The position numbers and the translations under genes were made by a program. A stretch of DNA of 64,000 nt from Odobenus rosmarus divergens. Its lineage: Eukaryota > Chordata > Mammalia > Carnivora > Odobenidae. This document shows, piece after piece, positions 45,546-56,098 of the stretch; within the stretch, counting starts at the first letter, position 1; the number at the start of each line of letters is the position of its first letter. The DNA is taken from positions 4,585,001-4,649,000 of the forward strand of contig NW_004450480.1 of assembly GCF_000321225.1 (NCBI RefSeq), written 5' to 3'. The notes below the pieces were generated by a model. That model searched no databases and had not been told where the DNA came from. It saw only the letters and a program-made list of their open reading frames with translations.

Positions 45546-47282
45546 CCTCCCTGTTTCCTTATTTACCGTGTTGCTGAGCAGCCACTGTCTTCTCTGGGTG
45601 AGGCACTTGATTCTCCTACTCACCACCAAGCTGCTCTTCACCCTTGTCCTTCCCACACCATAGTGCAAGCCGCCATTTGTCATTGAGCTTGCGCAAGCGC
45701 TTCGCGCAGAGTGAAGAAATAGTCCTCTTCATCCGTGACTCAGGAATGTGAAAACAAAGGAGAGATGACCACATCTTTCCAGAAAGATAGGAAAGAGTAT
45801 ATTTCTTTGTAGACATAGAGAACACTTCTATGCGTTTAATGTGGAAATATCTCATCTGTTTCATTAATTTATATTCTGTTGACCACCAACCGCCCCCACA
45901 CCCTGCCATTGGCACTTGAGTTTGAGGTCTTATTTCTGTGGGCAAGACAGTCCCACCAAGGAGTAGGAAAAAAAAATAGTTTTGTAGTCAAGGACTTGCT
46001 GTGTTTGGGAAGTCCCCAAATTTAAAATGTGTCCAAAACTTTCAAAAGTCAGTATGGAACTTGATATGTATCAAAATCCTTATGAGACAGGCTTTCTGTA
46101 CATTGAGCTCTGAGCATTTAGGGTTAAGGGAGTAGAAAGAGACTTGGTTTTGTTCCTTTTTGCCAATTTTTCATACACCCTGTCTTGTTGGAAGCAATCT
46201 TATTTCTCACAATTTCAGGTTAAGAAACTATAGGAACATCCCACTGTATCGCCACTTAGATTCCAGGAGTGATGAAAAATAGGAAAAAAAAAGTGAAACA
46301 AAACTAAGATGAATGGTATTCCAAATACAGTAAGACTAGTAATTGTTCTTATTTGGAAATCCATTTATTTTGGTAAAATCCACCTGTTCTCAACTTGGAG
46401 GAAATGTCTACTAAGGGAGAAGCAATTTCTATGGTTCAAGTTTGAAATTTGTTTTTAGGGATAGTTGAAATGTACAATTGGAAGGGAAGCGAGAGTACAC
46501 TGCAGGACCCTTGCAAGGGTTACATATCACGGTTCTCACAGGCATCAATGTTAACTGAGAAATTCTATAGCTTGAGACACGGGAAACAATGTAATGCGTT
46601 AATTACAAGGGTAAAGTGTGTGTGTGTGCCGTGTGTGTACATGCACAAGGAAGGGGGATTAACCAAATGATGGTTTATTTTCTTAGAATTTGGTATTTAG
46701 CTTGCTTCTACAAAGCACTAAAAAGGCAAATAGTCTTTCTGTTCTCCAATAAGATATGCTGAATTATAGCAACATTATTTTCACATTAAAGATAAACCCA
46801 GTCGTTTGCTGAGGGTAACATGAGGTATATGGCTTTAGAATAACCACCTCCACCCTTGCCAATAAACAACTTTAGTGAACTCAATTTTCTCTAATTTATA
46901 GTCAGCCTGTTTAAATTACTGTTATTTGGCTGGGATTATTTCATTGGGATTTAATTGTGCTTATAAATTGAGTTTCTTTCAAATTCATCTCTTTATTCAC
47001 TTTATTTCCCTCCCCTATGTCTCATTTCGCATATGCTCCAAAATATATCAATAATTTATGCCACAAAGCCTTGTTTTCTCCTTTGTAACTACACACATGT
47101 TCTGCATTGTGTAGTGATGTCAAAGGAAATGTGTATATTGTGAAAAGGTCTTGAATTTTTCATGAAAGTTGGTTAGGGCCAAATGGCATTTTATAGATCT
47201 TTGGGAGAACAAATCTATTTTGTGAAATGGTTTCAAAACTGAGTAAAAGTCATAATAGAATAAGCACTAACAAAGATAATAT
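45546..47282. other. Anonymous sequence (1.7 kb)
   Basis: No gene supported. A (TG)n-like scrap lies at 46617-46640. 46880-47010 is a homopolymer-poor AT-rich block (CAGCCTGTTTAAATTACTGT, GGGATTTAATTGTGC) that could be conserved non-coding DNA. Confidence 0.45.
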
Positions 47283-47495
47283 TTGCTGAGCATTGTTTTT
47301 AATCATGAACAGATCTAAGATTTACACACACTATCTAATCCTGATAATCACATTGTTAAGAAGGTTTCATGATCTCCATTTTCCAGGTCAGGTAACTGAC
47401 ATGGGAAGTCACTGCGGAACGTCACACAGCCAGGGAGTAACAGAAGAGGAACTTAAACTCAGGTCTTCTGGGCCTCAAAACTCAACTAGTCTTTT
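47283..47495 (-). mobile_element. MIR SINE, reverse
   Basis: CACTATCTAATCCTGATAAT, GATCTCCATTTTCCAGGTCA, GAACGTCACACAGCCAGGGA, GGAACTTAAACTCAGGTCTT is the reversed MIR core. The 130-codon plus-strand frame at 47293-47685 starts in it and is not a gene. Confidence 0.85.
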
Positions 47496-47842
47496 CATAA
47501 AATCAGTTATGCAACTTTCTCATATGTGGGCCACAATAGTTGAGACAGATTGGTTTTGCTTTAATTCTAAATCTAAAACTAGAACCTCCAACTCTTCTTT
47601 TCTTAAAAAACATTTTTTTTTTTCATCCTGTCTGTCCTACTCAATTCCTGCTGGCTCTCAACTGACCACCAAATCGAGTGAATAAAACCTGATGGCATTT
47701 GCAACAGAGGGGGAAGGGAATGATGTTATCTACACAGATATCTGTGGGGCACAGGCAGCATGAGATCACCCTGAGCTGATACTGAGTTGATGCAGAATAT
47801 TCGTTCATTATTTATTGAACGCCAAGTATATGCTAAATTAGG
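47496..47842. other. Anonymous sequence
   Basis: 47797-47842 (TCGTTCATTATTTATTGAAC, GCCAAGTATATGC) looks like a short reversed L2/MIR end. The rest is unassigned. Confidence 0.45.
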
Positions 47843-48275
47843 GGTCAGCAAACTGTGGCCTATGGGCCAAATATGTCCTGCCTCCTGTCTTTGCAAGTAA
47901 AGTTTTTTGTTTTTTTTTTAGATTTTATTTATTTATTTGAGAGAGAGAGAGTGAGAGCATGCATGAGCAGGGGGAGGGGGAGAGGGAGAGGGAGAAGCAG
48001 ACTCCCCTCTGAGTGGGGACCCTGACCCGGAGCTTGATCCCAGGACCCTGGGATCATGACCTGAACCGAAGGCAGACGCTTAACTGACTGAGCCACCCAG
48101 GCGTCCCCACAAGTAAAGTTTTATTGGAACACAGCCGTGTGCATTCATTACATACGGTCTACAGCTACTTTTGTGTGACAACAGGGACACCGTGTAGTTG
48201 GGATAGACACTGTACAGCTGCAGTGATGGAGATACGCTCTTGCCCTTTATAGAAACTGCTTGTTAACCCTGTGCT
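47843..48275. mobile_element. hAT-Charlie-type element, copy 4, split by a SINE
   Basis: Starts AGGGGTCAGCAAACTGTGGC, then CTATGGGCCAAATATGTCCT, GTCTTTGCAAGTAAAGTTTT (SINE here), TTGGAACACAGCCGTGTGCA, GTCTACAGCTACTTTTGTGT, and a diverged right part ending near GTTAACCCTGTGCTAG. Confidence 0.8.
47894..48122 (-). mobile_element. CAN-SINE (SINEC), reverse, inside hAT copy 4
   Basis: Body 47907-48109. Perfect 13 bp duplication CAAGTAAAGTTTT at 47894-47906 and 48110-48122, made of transposon sequence. Confidence 0.97.
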
Positions 48276-48519
48276 AGATAATGATCAAAACAGACGCAAC
48301 TCCTCCCCTTGTGACCTTTATTGTGTTGTGAGACACATTCATAAAAAATATATTATTTAAAAATTATGATACATGCTGTGAAAGTAAAGTAGAGTAGAGT
48401 GGGCAATAGATTTTGCTGTACTTATTGTTTGCCTTTGGTTCTTGAAATTCAGTCATTTGGGCTTTATTCTTTTACATTAAAAGGTATTTTTTGAGTGGGG
48501 TGACAAACATATACCTTTT
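48276..48519. other. Anonymous sequence
   Basis: No repeat or gene recognised. Confidence 0.5.
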
Positions 48520-48635
48520 CACTCATTTATTGACTCATTTAAATTTGGTGAATATACACTGAGTACCTGCCATGTGGTGGATGCTGTATTAGGCTCCAAA
48601 ATATAGGAGTGAACAAAAGTTGAAGTGGTCTTCCA
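48520..48635 (-). mobile_element. L2 fragment, reverse
   Basis: CTCATTTATTGACTCATTTA, TACACTGAGTACCTGCCATG, TGGTGGATGCTGTATTAGGC, AGGAGTGAACAAAAG is the reversed L2 3' end. Confidence 0.65.
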
Positions 48636-49482
48636 TTTGTTGATTCTTTGACCTTATTTCTCAATTGGTTCAGAACCCAGGAAATGAAGAGTTCTATTTA
48701 CTGAACCCCATCAATCTCCCAACAGAGTCCATTGTAAGATCTGGCTCCTTTTGTCCTTGAATTCTCTGAAATGGCCTTGTGTTCTCATAGTACATTCCCC
48801 CATTTTAATTAAAACTAGTTTGGCTAGGTTTCAACCCTCCAAAACTTGGAGTTTTGTGACTAAGTCAGCTAGATGAGCATTTGGCTTTGCAGACTCTATG
48901 GTGGGAGGAAGCAATGGAACAAGGTGCTGGAAATGGCTTTTATGTAGACAGCCATGTCTGTCCTAGTTCTGTTCTTGGCTTCCTATCTTCTTTCTCCATA
49001 TGTTCGTCTTCTTGATCTTATCTTACCCTTGAAAACTTCAGCTACTGTTATTCTCCTAGTAGCTTTCAGGAGATAGATCTGTCTCAATTCCTTAGTTCAG
49101 GTGTTCGCTGCTCAAGTACCCTTCAACGTCTCATCGGTGCCTCCGAACTAACCGGACACATCCACTTACTCCACCCCTCTCTACATGCTCCTTGTCTTGA
49201 CTACACCCTTGGAGAAAAACATGGATCATAGAAACAGCTGAAACCACTTGTCCCACCTGAATGGGGAAATAGCTGCAGGCCTGGGGTGGAGGCCACACTG
49301 TGAGGAATATCCAGTTGAATTCTGTCTCCCTGTCCTTAGTTGGGCTCAGTTTATGACCTTGAGGATGTCCCTTTCCCATCCCTCCTTACTCTGACCTCTG
49401 TCTCTCCTGAACTTTGGCTTGGTTCTCTAAATTTCAGACCTGAGTTCCTGAACTTGATTTTATATTTTCTAGTTCTATGTCA
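48636..49482. other. Anonymous sequence
   Basis: No gene or repeat recognised. Confidence 0.5.
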
Positions 49483-49700
49483 TCCTCCACCTAGGAACAC
49501 TTACTGGATGCTCAGTCTTTTATATATGTTACCTACTTTAGTTCTTAAAACAATCTGTGAGAAAGGTAGCATTATTATTATAACCTATTCCCAGATGAAG
49601 GGGTGAGATACCAGCAGGTTTAAGTGACTTGTCCAAGGTTACACAGATGTAGGGAACTAGGATTCCAACCAGGTCTGACTGACTCCAAAATAGTGCCCTA
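49483..49700 (-). mobile_element. MIR SINE, reverse
   Basis: ACACTTACTGGATGCTCAGT, AGTTCTTAAAACAATCTGTG, GCATTATTATTATAACCTAT, AAGTGACTTGTCCAAGGTTA, CACAGATGTAGGGAACTAGG, ATTCCAACCAGGTCTGACTG. Near complete. Confidence 0.88.
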
Positions 49701-49799
49701 ATTTTTTCTTCCTGCTCCTGGGAATTGATTTCTGTTTCCTTCATCCTTAATGTGCTACTTGAGGGGTTCTGATGTTGATGCTTACTTTAATATCAATAC

Positions 49800-50122
49800 C
49801 AGGGATTAGTAACCTTTTTCTGTAAAGGGCCAGACAGTAAATACTTTTGGCTTTGCATGACATTAGGTCTCTATCACAACTATTTTAGCTCTGCCATTGT
49901 GGTATGGCCAGAAACAAAACACAAATGATGCGTGTGGCTGTGTTCCAATAAAACCTTATTTTAGATGCTGAAATTTGAATTTTCATAATTTTCACATGTC
50001 ATTAATTATTATTCTTTTCAGTTTTCCAAAAATGTAAAACCATTCTTAGCTTGTGAAATGTACACAAGTAGGCAATGAGCCACATTAGGTCCATGGGTCA
50101 GAGTTTGCCAACTCCCTTTCTA
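49800..50122. mobile_element. hAT-Charlie-type element, copy 5 (longer form)
   Basis: Starts AGGGATTAGTAACCTTTTTC, then TGTAAAGGGCCAGACAGTAA, TTTTGGCTTTGCATGACATT, GGCTGTGTTCCAATAAAACC. It continues with an extra internal segment shared in reverse with copy 3 (near 49965-50045) and ends GTCAGAGTTTGCCAACTCCC. Confidence 0.85.
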
Positions 50123-50184
50123 TACCACATTCTTTGACTTTGGGTTTATAATTTTTCTGAAATCCTTACCCATTAGCTACCACC

Positions 50185-50435
50185 TATGGTGAGCTGAGTA
50201 TACACCAATGTTCTAAGCATTTTTATATATATTAACTAAGGTGTTCTTCATAGACACTCTACGAGGGAGATGCTATTATCATCTCAATTTTACAGATGAA
50301 GAAAATGAGCCACAGAGAGATGAACTAATTGGCACAAGGTTGTACTAGGCTAGGAAATGGGGGAGTCTAGATTGCAACCCAGGCAGTCCCACCCCAGGGC
50401 TGGCATCTTAAGCATGGAGCTATGCCTCCTTTCTG
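50185..50435 (-). mobile_element. MIR SINE, reverse
   Basis: AATGTTCTAAGCATTTTTAT, GGAGATGCTATTATCATCTC, AATTTTACAGATGAAGAAAA, TGAGCCACAGAGAGATGAAC, GATTGCAACCCAGGCAGTCC, and GCATGGAGCTATGCCTCC. Near complete. Confidence 0.9.
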
Positions 50436-51811
50436 GTTGAGAGAATATAAGGTATTTTGAAACCTATAAAGGGTTTATATAAATATATGTTAATAACTAT
50501 CATAATTATTAGTGTTACATCTTTATCTAGGTTTCTGAAGGTATTGGATAGCAATCAAATTGACGTTAATCAAAACAAAAACACCCAGGCATGCCGTGGG
50601 ATGGTTTCTATTTTTCTGTCCATCTTAGCATTCAACATTTTTAAGCACTGACTTTTCATCACAAATAAACAATGGAAGAGACTTCTTCTTGGAGGTAGTT
50701 TGCTATTTGCTTCCATCTTCCCTGAACTTGGCAGTATGGCTCAGTTCTGATTAAAACCAAAATGAAGCTGCATATATGAAAGAAGTTGCATATCAATAAG
50801 GGTTGTGATTAAGTGTTTTTTTTTTTTTCCTACTCTTTCATTTCTTTCAGGTTCTTAAATTAGATAGCAGGAGAGACATGACTTAATTATTGAGAATACT
50901 TTGGAGCCAAATGGAAAATTATACTATACTTACTCAGATGCCAGGGTAATTAGTGCCCAATTATTTCTCTCATTTGGCGCTAATGAATGAAGATCAATTA
51001 AAAAAATAATGTAACTGCGAATTGCTTTTATTGAGCAGAGAACTCTAAGCAGCTGAAATTGTCTACTCTTGCACTAATTGAAAATACTAAATGAAGGCAA
51101 CCCAGAGTGTGAGTGTCTCCATGTAATTTTAGAGCAGTTTGATTTTCAAAAATCATGCAGATGGCCAAAGCCTTGTATTAGACTCATTTCCTGGGTACAG
51201 CCCACTGGTCTTTCTTCCATAAGGAAAGTCAAAACATGGCTCAAGAAATTCCTATTTCCCTAGTGATAACATCAGGTTTGTTGGCAGGACTTTATTGTTG
51301 CTTCTGGGTTGGTCGTGCTTGGACTAAGATGGAATGTCTGATTTGCTTGGCTATTTTACTTTTCTCCTGATTACTATATCCATTTCATCAAATGTATTCT
51401 GAAAACAACATTTATTTGACTGCACCAAAATCTGATTGAAAGAGACATCTCCTTGATTAAAACTTTAGATGCAGCTTATGTGGATATGGACTTACCTGCT
51501 CAAAGATAACCTTGGACTTCAGTTTGCCTTTTAACGTAATGTTTGAACAGCATCCACTGTAACAAAACAAAACAAAACAACAAAAAACCCCAAGCTTATG
51601 TTATTTTAGTTTACTAGCATGTTTTTTTTTGAGGGGGTGGTATAAAAATTGCAATTCTGTCGGTTTGGTAATGGTCTGAATATACATTCCCATGAAGGAG
51701 TTAGAGGGTAGCCTGACAGGCTGCATTCTATGAAGGAAGTAATTTTTAACAATGGCTTTCTCCCTCCTCCTCACCCCCACCCACAGTTCACACAATTTAG
51801 TGACCTTTGCA
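50436..51811. other. Anonymous sequence, repeat-poor
   Basis: 1.4 kb without recognised repeat apart from a T run at 50818-50829. The part at 50905-51110 is described separately as a candidate conserved element. Confidence 0.5.
50905..51110. promoter_or_regulatory. Candidate conserved non-coding element with clustered TAAT cores
   Basis: An AT-rich, repeat-free block with many homeodomain-like cores: GGTAATTAGTGCCCAATTAT, GCGCTAATGAATGAAGATCA, ATTAAAAAAATAATG and GCACTAATTGAAAATACTAA. It has no open frame. The visible fact is the motif density; conservation and enhancer activity are inference and untested. Confidence 0.3.
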
Positions 51812-51990
51812 ATTCACAAGATATGTTTACCTCTATTATCTCATTACACCCTCAAACAACTTTAGGAAGTAAATAAGGCAGTTTTGTCCTTAATTTACAA
51901 ACAAACAAACAAACAAACAAAAAATGAGGCTTTAGAGAGCTTACAGGGCACCCAGGCTTCAGAACCAGAGCCCACTGTGGTCTCCATGAA
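51812..51990 (-). mobile_element. MIR SINE, reverse, with an (ACAA)n insertion
   Basis: TACCTCTATTATCTCATTAC, ACCCTCAAACAACTTTAGGA, GTTTTGTCCTTAATTTACAA, then (ACAA)6 at 51897-51921, ATGAGGCTTTAGAGAGCTTA and CCCAGGCTTCAGAACCAGAG. Confidence 0.72.
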
Positions 51991-52857
51991 TGGTGACCCC
52001 CAGGAGTTGTGTAGTATGAAACCTACATGGGCAAAGACAGCACCCTGATTTTGACTCCTAATTCAGCTTTAAAGAAAACTTAAATGGAAAAGCAAAAGAA
52101 AATTCTGAAATGCGTGAGTCAGAATGCAGGCAAACCCTAAAACATTTGCTCTCTTAGCATTTCCCCAGCTGAAAAAGAACTGGGTGTGACCAAAGTCTGA
52201 ATCAGCTTTGGTCATCTGGGCTTGGCTATATGGCTGAGCAAGTGGAAACTCAGAAAAATAAATCCCCTTTGTCCTGTAATGCAGTCAAAGTGGTATGTGT
52301 GTGTCCCATGTTCAGATTGTGCGGTTATACTAATACGGAAAGCCTTAGGGTGGGGATTCTAAACCCATTGGCCCCCAGTGGCTGTGGACTTCCTGGTTAA
52401 GCTTTCCTCAGCACCAGCAGAAGGTAGGGGATTAGGTGAAGGAGAGCTTTTTAGCCTTCCAGCAACCAGGGGCCTCAAATTGTTCCTGCCAAATGAAGTT
52501 GTGCATAAGGTCCTAGAGGAACAGTGGCAGGGTTCAAAGAAGATGCCATTTTTTTCTTGTCATTGCCTTTCCCCAACCGTAGTTCACTGTTAACTACCAC
52601 TTTCTTTTTAACAATCCCATTTTCACCTTGTAAATAGTACTGCTACACCTCATTGTGGTTTTTTTTTTTTTTGGTGTGTGTTGTATATTAGAAGTATAAC
52701 TTTGCGAAGTGAACACATTTAAAATAGTCTATAATTTTTCACCCTATTTTGGCATGTTTTCATTAAAAACAAAACAAAAGATAGCAAGAGTTTAAAAAAT
52801 AGGAAATAACTTTTTTTTTTTTTTTTTTCCCAACACTGCGAAGCTTGTTCAGTGTGC
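51991..52857. other. Anonymous sequence
   Basis: T runs at 52660-52672 and about 52811-52829. No gene or repeat recognised. Confidence 0.5.
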
Positions 52858-53070
52858 TGGGGATAAAGGAGGGCAGTGCACTTGGGATCAAGTCTGACTC
52901 TACCACATCTAAGCCTTGGGCAAAGCTCTTCTTTTAAAAATCTTAGCTTCCTCATCACTAAAATGGGGACAATTATAATTAACTTCCTCATAGTATTGTT
53001 CTGGGAATTAATGAGATCTTGCAGGTCAAGAGCTTGACATAATAACTGCTGCATAGTGATGCTCACTACA
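52858..53070 (+). mobile_element. MIR SINE
   Basis: GGATCAAGTCTGACTCTACC, AAGCCTTGGGCAAAGCTCTT, CTTAGCTTCCTCATCACTAA, AATGGGGACAATTATAATTA, CCTCATAGTATTGTTCTGGG and AGAGCTTGACATAATAACTG follow MIR. Confidence 0.87.
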
Positions 53071-53223
53071 TGTGAGACCTAAGTATTTGTCTCTTTAAGA
53101 TTAACACATCTATCTGTGGGGGGAATTCCAGGTGAGTGGTGTGTTTTCCCAAAGGAGTGGGGGGAAATGGGGTAAAAGGTGAGCTCTGTGGTGGCTGTGG
53201 CTGAAAATGACACTTGGTTCACT

Positions 53224-54250
53224 GGCTAATTCAACAAATGTTTATCGAGTTTTGCAATGAGGAGATCTCTTCAAGGCATGGGAGATGGAGTGGTGAACAA
53301 AACAACTGTCTTGTGAACTAGTGAGGGAAACAGACAAATAGCTCTTAAAAACAAACATGTAATATGTGCCATGAAGAACGATGAATCTGGGTAGGGGTAG
53401 GAAAGGATTACATTTGTGCATAGCAGGTTATGAGTTCTGGGAGGTTGTTTTAAGAGTGTGGACAAGGAACTCCTCTCTGATGAGGTGGCATCTGAACAAA
53501 GCCCTTGAAGAAAGGGAGGTAGTTAAAGTAACCGGGGAGTTGATTTACAGAAAGAGGGAAGAACAAATACAAACGGCCTGGAAGTCTAGGAATGAACTTG
53601 GTCTGTTCCAGGGATAAGAGCTCTGAATGTCTAGAGCAGAGGATGTGTATCGGATGAGGGCACTGACAGAAGATGGCGTCTGTCAGGAAGAGAAGGTCTG
53701 TGTAGACCAAGTGAATGACTGGGTTTTATTCTGAGTCTGTGGTGGGAAGCTAATCGGTTAGACGCAAGAGAAAAAGCATCTGATTTGCATTTTTCCAAGT
53801 TTACTTTGCATTCTGAGTGGAAGATTGATTCCAGGGGGTAAGAGAAGAAGCAGAGAAGATAGTCAGCAGATTCTTGTGGCTGTCTGTAGGACATGATGGT
53901 AGCCTGGAATAGAGTAGCTGCCATGAAGGGTTTCAAGAGTAGACCGATTAAAGGTACTATGGGAGGACTTGCTGTTGGACTGGATGTGGCTGTGAGGGAA
54001 AGAGAAGAGTCACAGATTTATGACTCCAAGATTTCTGGCCTGAACAAATAGGTGAGTAATGGTATTCTTTACCAGGACGGGGCAGACGGGGACACCTGGG
54101 GGTGTGGATGATGAAATCAAAACTTCTATTTGAGATGGCTATTCAAATCATGTCAAGTAGGAAGTTAGATATATGAGTCTGAACTCTAGAGGAGAATTTT
54201 GACCTGCTGATACTAACTTGGGAGTCATTAGCTTATAGGTGGTGTTCAAG
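53224..54250 (-). mobile_element. L2 LINE, reverse, about 1 kb
   Basis: Collinear over its length with reversed L2: CTAATTCAACAAATGTTTAT, GGAGTGGTGAACAAAACAAC, AAACAGACAAATAGCTCTTA, GGTGGCATCTGAACAAAGCC, CTTGAAGAAAGGGAGGTAGT, GGGTTTTATTCTGAGTCTGT, GGAAGCTAATCGGTTAGACG, GACTGGATGTGGCTGTGAGG, GACTCCAAGATTTCTGGCCT, AGGAAGTTAGATATATGAGT and GGAGTCATTAGCTTATAGGT. It spans the 3' UTR and the end of the coding region. Frames are broken. Confidence 0.92.
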
Positions 54251-54911
54251 ATTCCATAATGTATCTTAATATTGATTAACTCAAGTGTGAATGTTTATCA
54301 TCAGTCTCTTCCCTTATATATTCAGTATATTCAGTCATTGAGTCTTAAACTTTGCTATGGTTTTCCATTTTTCAAAATCATTTAGAGGAGTTTATTAAAA
54401 ATATAATTTGCTCAAAGTTATATTTCTTAGACAGTTATGCCTGTTTCTACAACTTTTATCTGTTGTTTTTATTTTGTGTCATAAATATACACCTATGCCT
54501 ATTTCTTTTCCTTGGCAGCCCTCCCACCATTTGAGAAGAGTACTCACAATAATCATAGCTATCAATATTGTGCACACTTCATATGCCAGCCCTTAATCCT
54601 CAGAACAATAGGAGAATTTGGGGGGTGCAGACGGGTACAAGGTATCTGGTTATCAACCATGGGAAGAAGAAAAGCAGCGTTGGTGGTTTTGTCTTGATGT
54701 GGTTAATTGGAAAGTGTTGTCTGTATCTGAGATGTTTGAAAAACTATCAAAACCAATGAATGTGATCCCCTTCCATGAAACACATGTGCTCTAATGCTCA
54801 TTTATTTGAAATGCTGAGGAGGGCACAGGAAGTCAGAGTGGGGTAGGAATGGCAAGTAATTCCAATCTTTCTATAAAAACTGTGACTTGAACTTGAAATT
54901 GAGGCTTGGGA
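54251..54911. other. Anonymous sequence
   Basis: 54545-54625 weakly resembles reverse MIR. Overlapping frames of 60-63 codons have no features. Confidence 0.45.
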
Positions 54912-55015
54912 AGGCTCAGGTCTGCGTTGCTTGCAAGAGACAAAAACCTATACAAACTGGCTTAAGCAAAGAGGGTAGGGGGTTAACTGGCTCGTGTAAC
55001 AGAAATGTTAAGCAA
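54912..55015 (+). mobile_element. Ancient interspersed repeat, family unassigned (copy 2)
   Basis: GCGTTGCTTGCAAGAGACAA, CCTATACAAACTGGCTTAAG, CAAAGAGGGTAGGGGGTTAA, CTGGCTCGTGTAACAGAAAT follow the 5' part of the same repeat seen at 1895-2330. It breaks off after AAATG. Confidence 0.5.
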
Positions 55016-55337
55016 TTAACTTTAAACAAGACTGAATCTAAGCGCTAAAGTGAAGTTCTGCTTTCTGAGATGTGGACTGAGAAGTGGGCCAGTGTTATTC
55101 TGTAAACAAGAATCACCTTTCCATTACTAGAAACAGGGCGAAGGGCTCTTGGAGAGACAGAAACAACAAATGTCCATTACAGGCAGGTTGAAAGAAAGGA
55201 AAATGGACACTTGTATCAGCGGTTTATTTGAAAGGTGAGATTTTGCAGTTTTTGATTAGTATTTAAAAGAAAATGAAACAAAACCCAGGACAGAGGGCTC
55301 TCAGTAAAAGGAAAGGGGATTCTTATTTACAGAATAA
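55016..55337. other. Anonymous sequence
   Basis: No gene or repeat recognised. Confidence 0.5.
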
Positions 55338-55540
55338 TACTGGCCAACTTATTAGTCACATGACCCAGGAAAAGTTTCTGTACCTCTCTGAGCCTCAGGT
55401 TTCTCATCTGCAAAATGGGAGTGCTAATGGGGTCTCCTTCTCAGAGCTGTGATAAGGACCAGTGAAATCCGGCATGCGTGGTGCCTAGCGCAATGCTTCG
55501 CACAAAATAACCTCTCAAAAAGGTGATGAATCTTTCCCCC
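55338..55540 (+). mobile_element. MIR SINE
   Basis: CACATGACCCAGGAAAAGTT, GTACCTCTCTGAGCCTCAGG, TTTCTCATCTGCAAAATGGG, AGCTGTGATAAGGACCAGTG and GGTGCCTAGCGCAATGCTTC. Confidence 0.9.
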
Positions 55541-55558
55541 ATCCTCTTTATTATTATT

Positions 55559-55771
55559 GCTCTTATTTTTTTTTAAAGATTTTATTTATTTATTTGAGAC
55601 AAAGAATGAGAGATAGAGAGCACGAGAGGGAAGAGGGTCAGATGGAGAAGCAGACTCCCCGCCGAGCAGGGAGCCCGATGAGGGACTCGATCCCGGGACT
55701 CCAGGATCATGACCTGAGCCGAAGGCAGTCGTCCAACCAACTGAGCCACCCAGGCGCCCGCTTTTATTTTT
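55559..55771 (-). mobile_element. CAN-SINE (SINEC), reverse
   Basis: Body 55571-55759. The flanks GCTCTTATTTTT (55559) and GCTTTTATTTTT (55760) form a 12 bp duplication with one mismatch. Confidence 0.95.
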
Positions 55772-55897
55772 GATAAACTGGATTCACAATGACTGATAAA
55801 ATGCATATAAATAGATGACTCAGGACATTTTATCATCTGCTTATGCTCAAAAGGATTGTGTTTTGTCTTGGAATAACAGTTTTTTGATTGACTAATA

Positions 55898-56098
55898 CCT
55901 TGGCTTTGGGTGCAGGGAGACTAAAGTCTTTTGTCTGAGCTCGGATAACCCTGGTAGTTAGCCTCTGAGCCTCAGTTTCCCTATATAATAATTCTCATAG
56001 GATTGTGAGAATAGCTTGAATAATTGATCTGTTGTGCATATCGTAGTGCCTAGACCTTGCAAGATTTTAATAAATAATAATAACAGTAATAACATCTA
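55898..56098 (+). mobile_element. MIR SINE
   Basis: AGACTAAAGTCTTTTGTCTG, AGTTAGCCTCTGAGCCTCAG, TTTCCCTATATAATAATTCT, GGATTGTGAGAATAGCTTGA and GTGCCTAGACCTTGCAAGAT, with an (ATA)n end. Confidence 0.82.
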
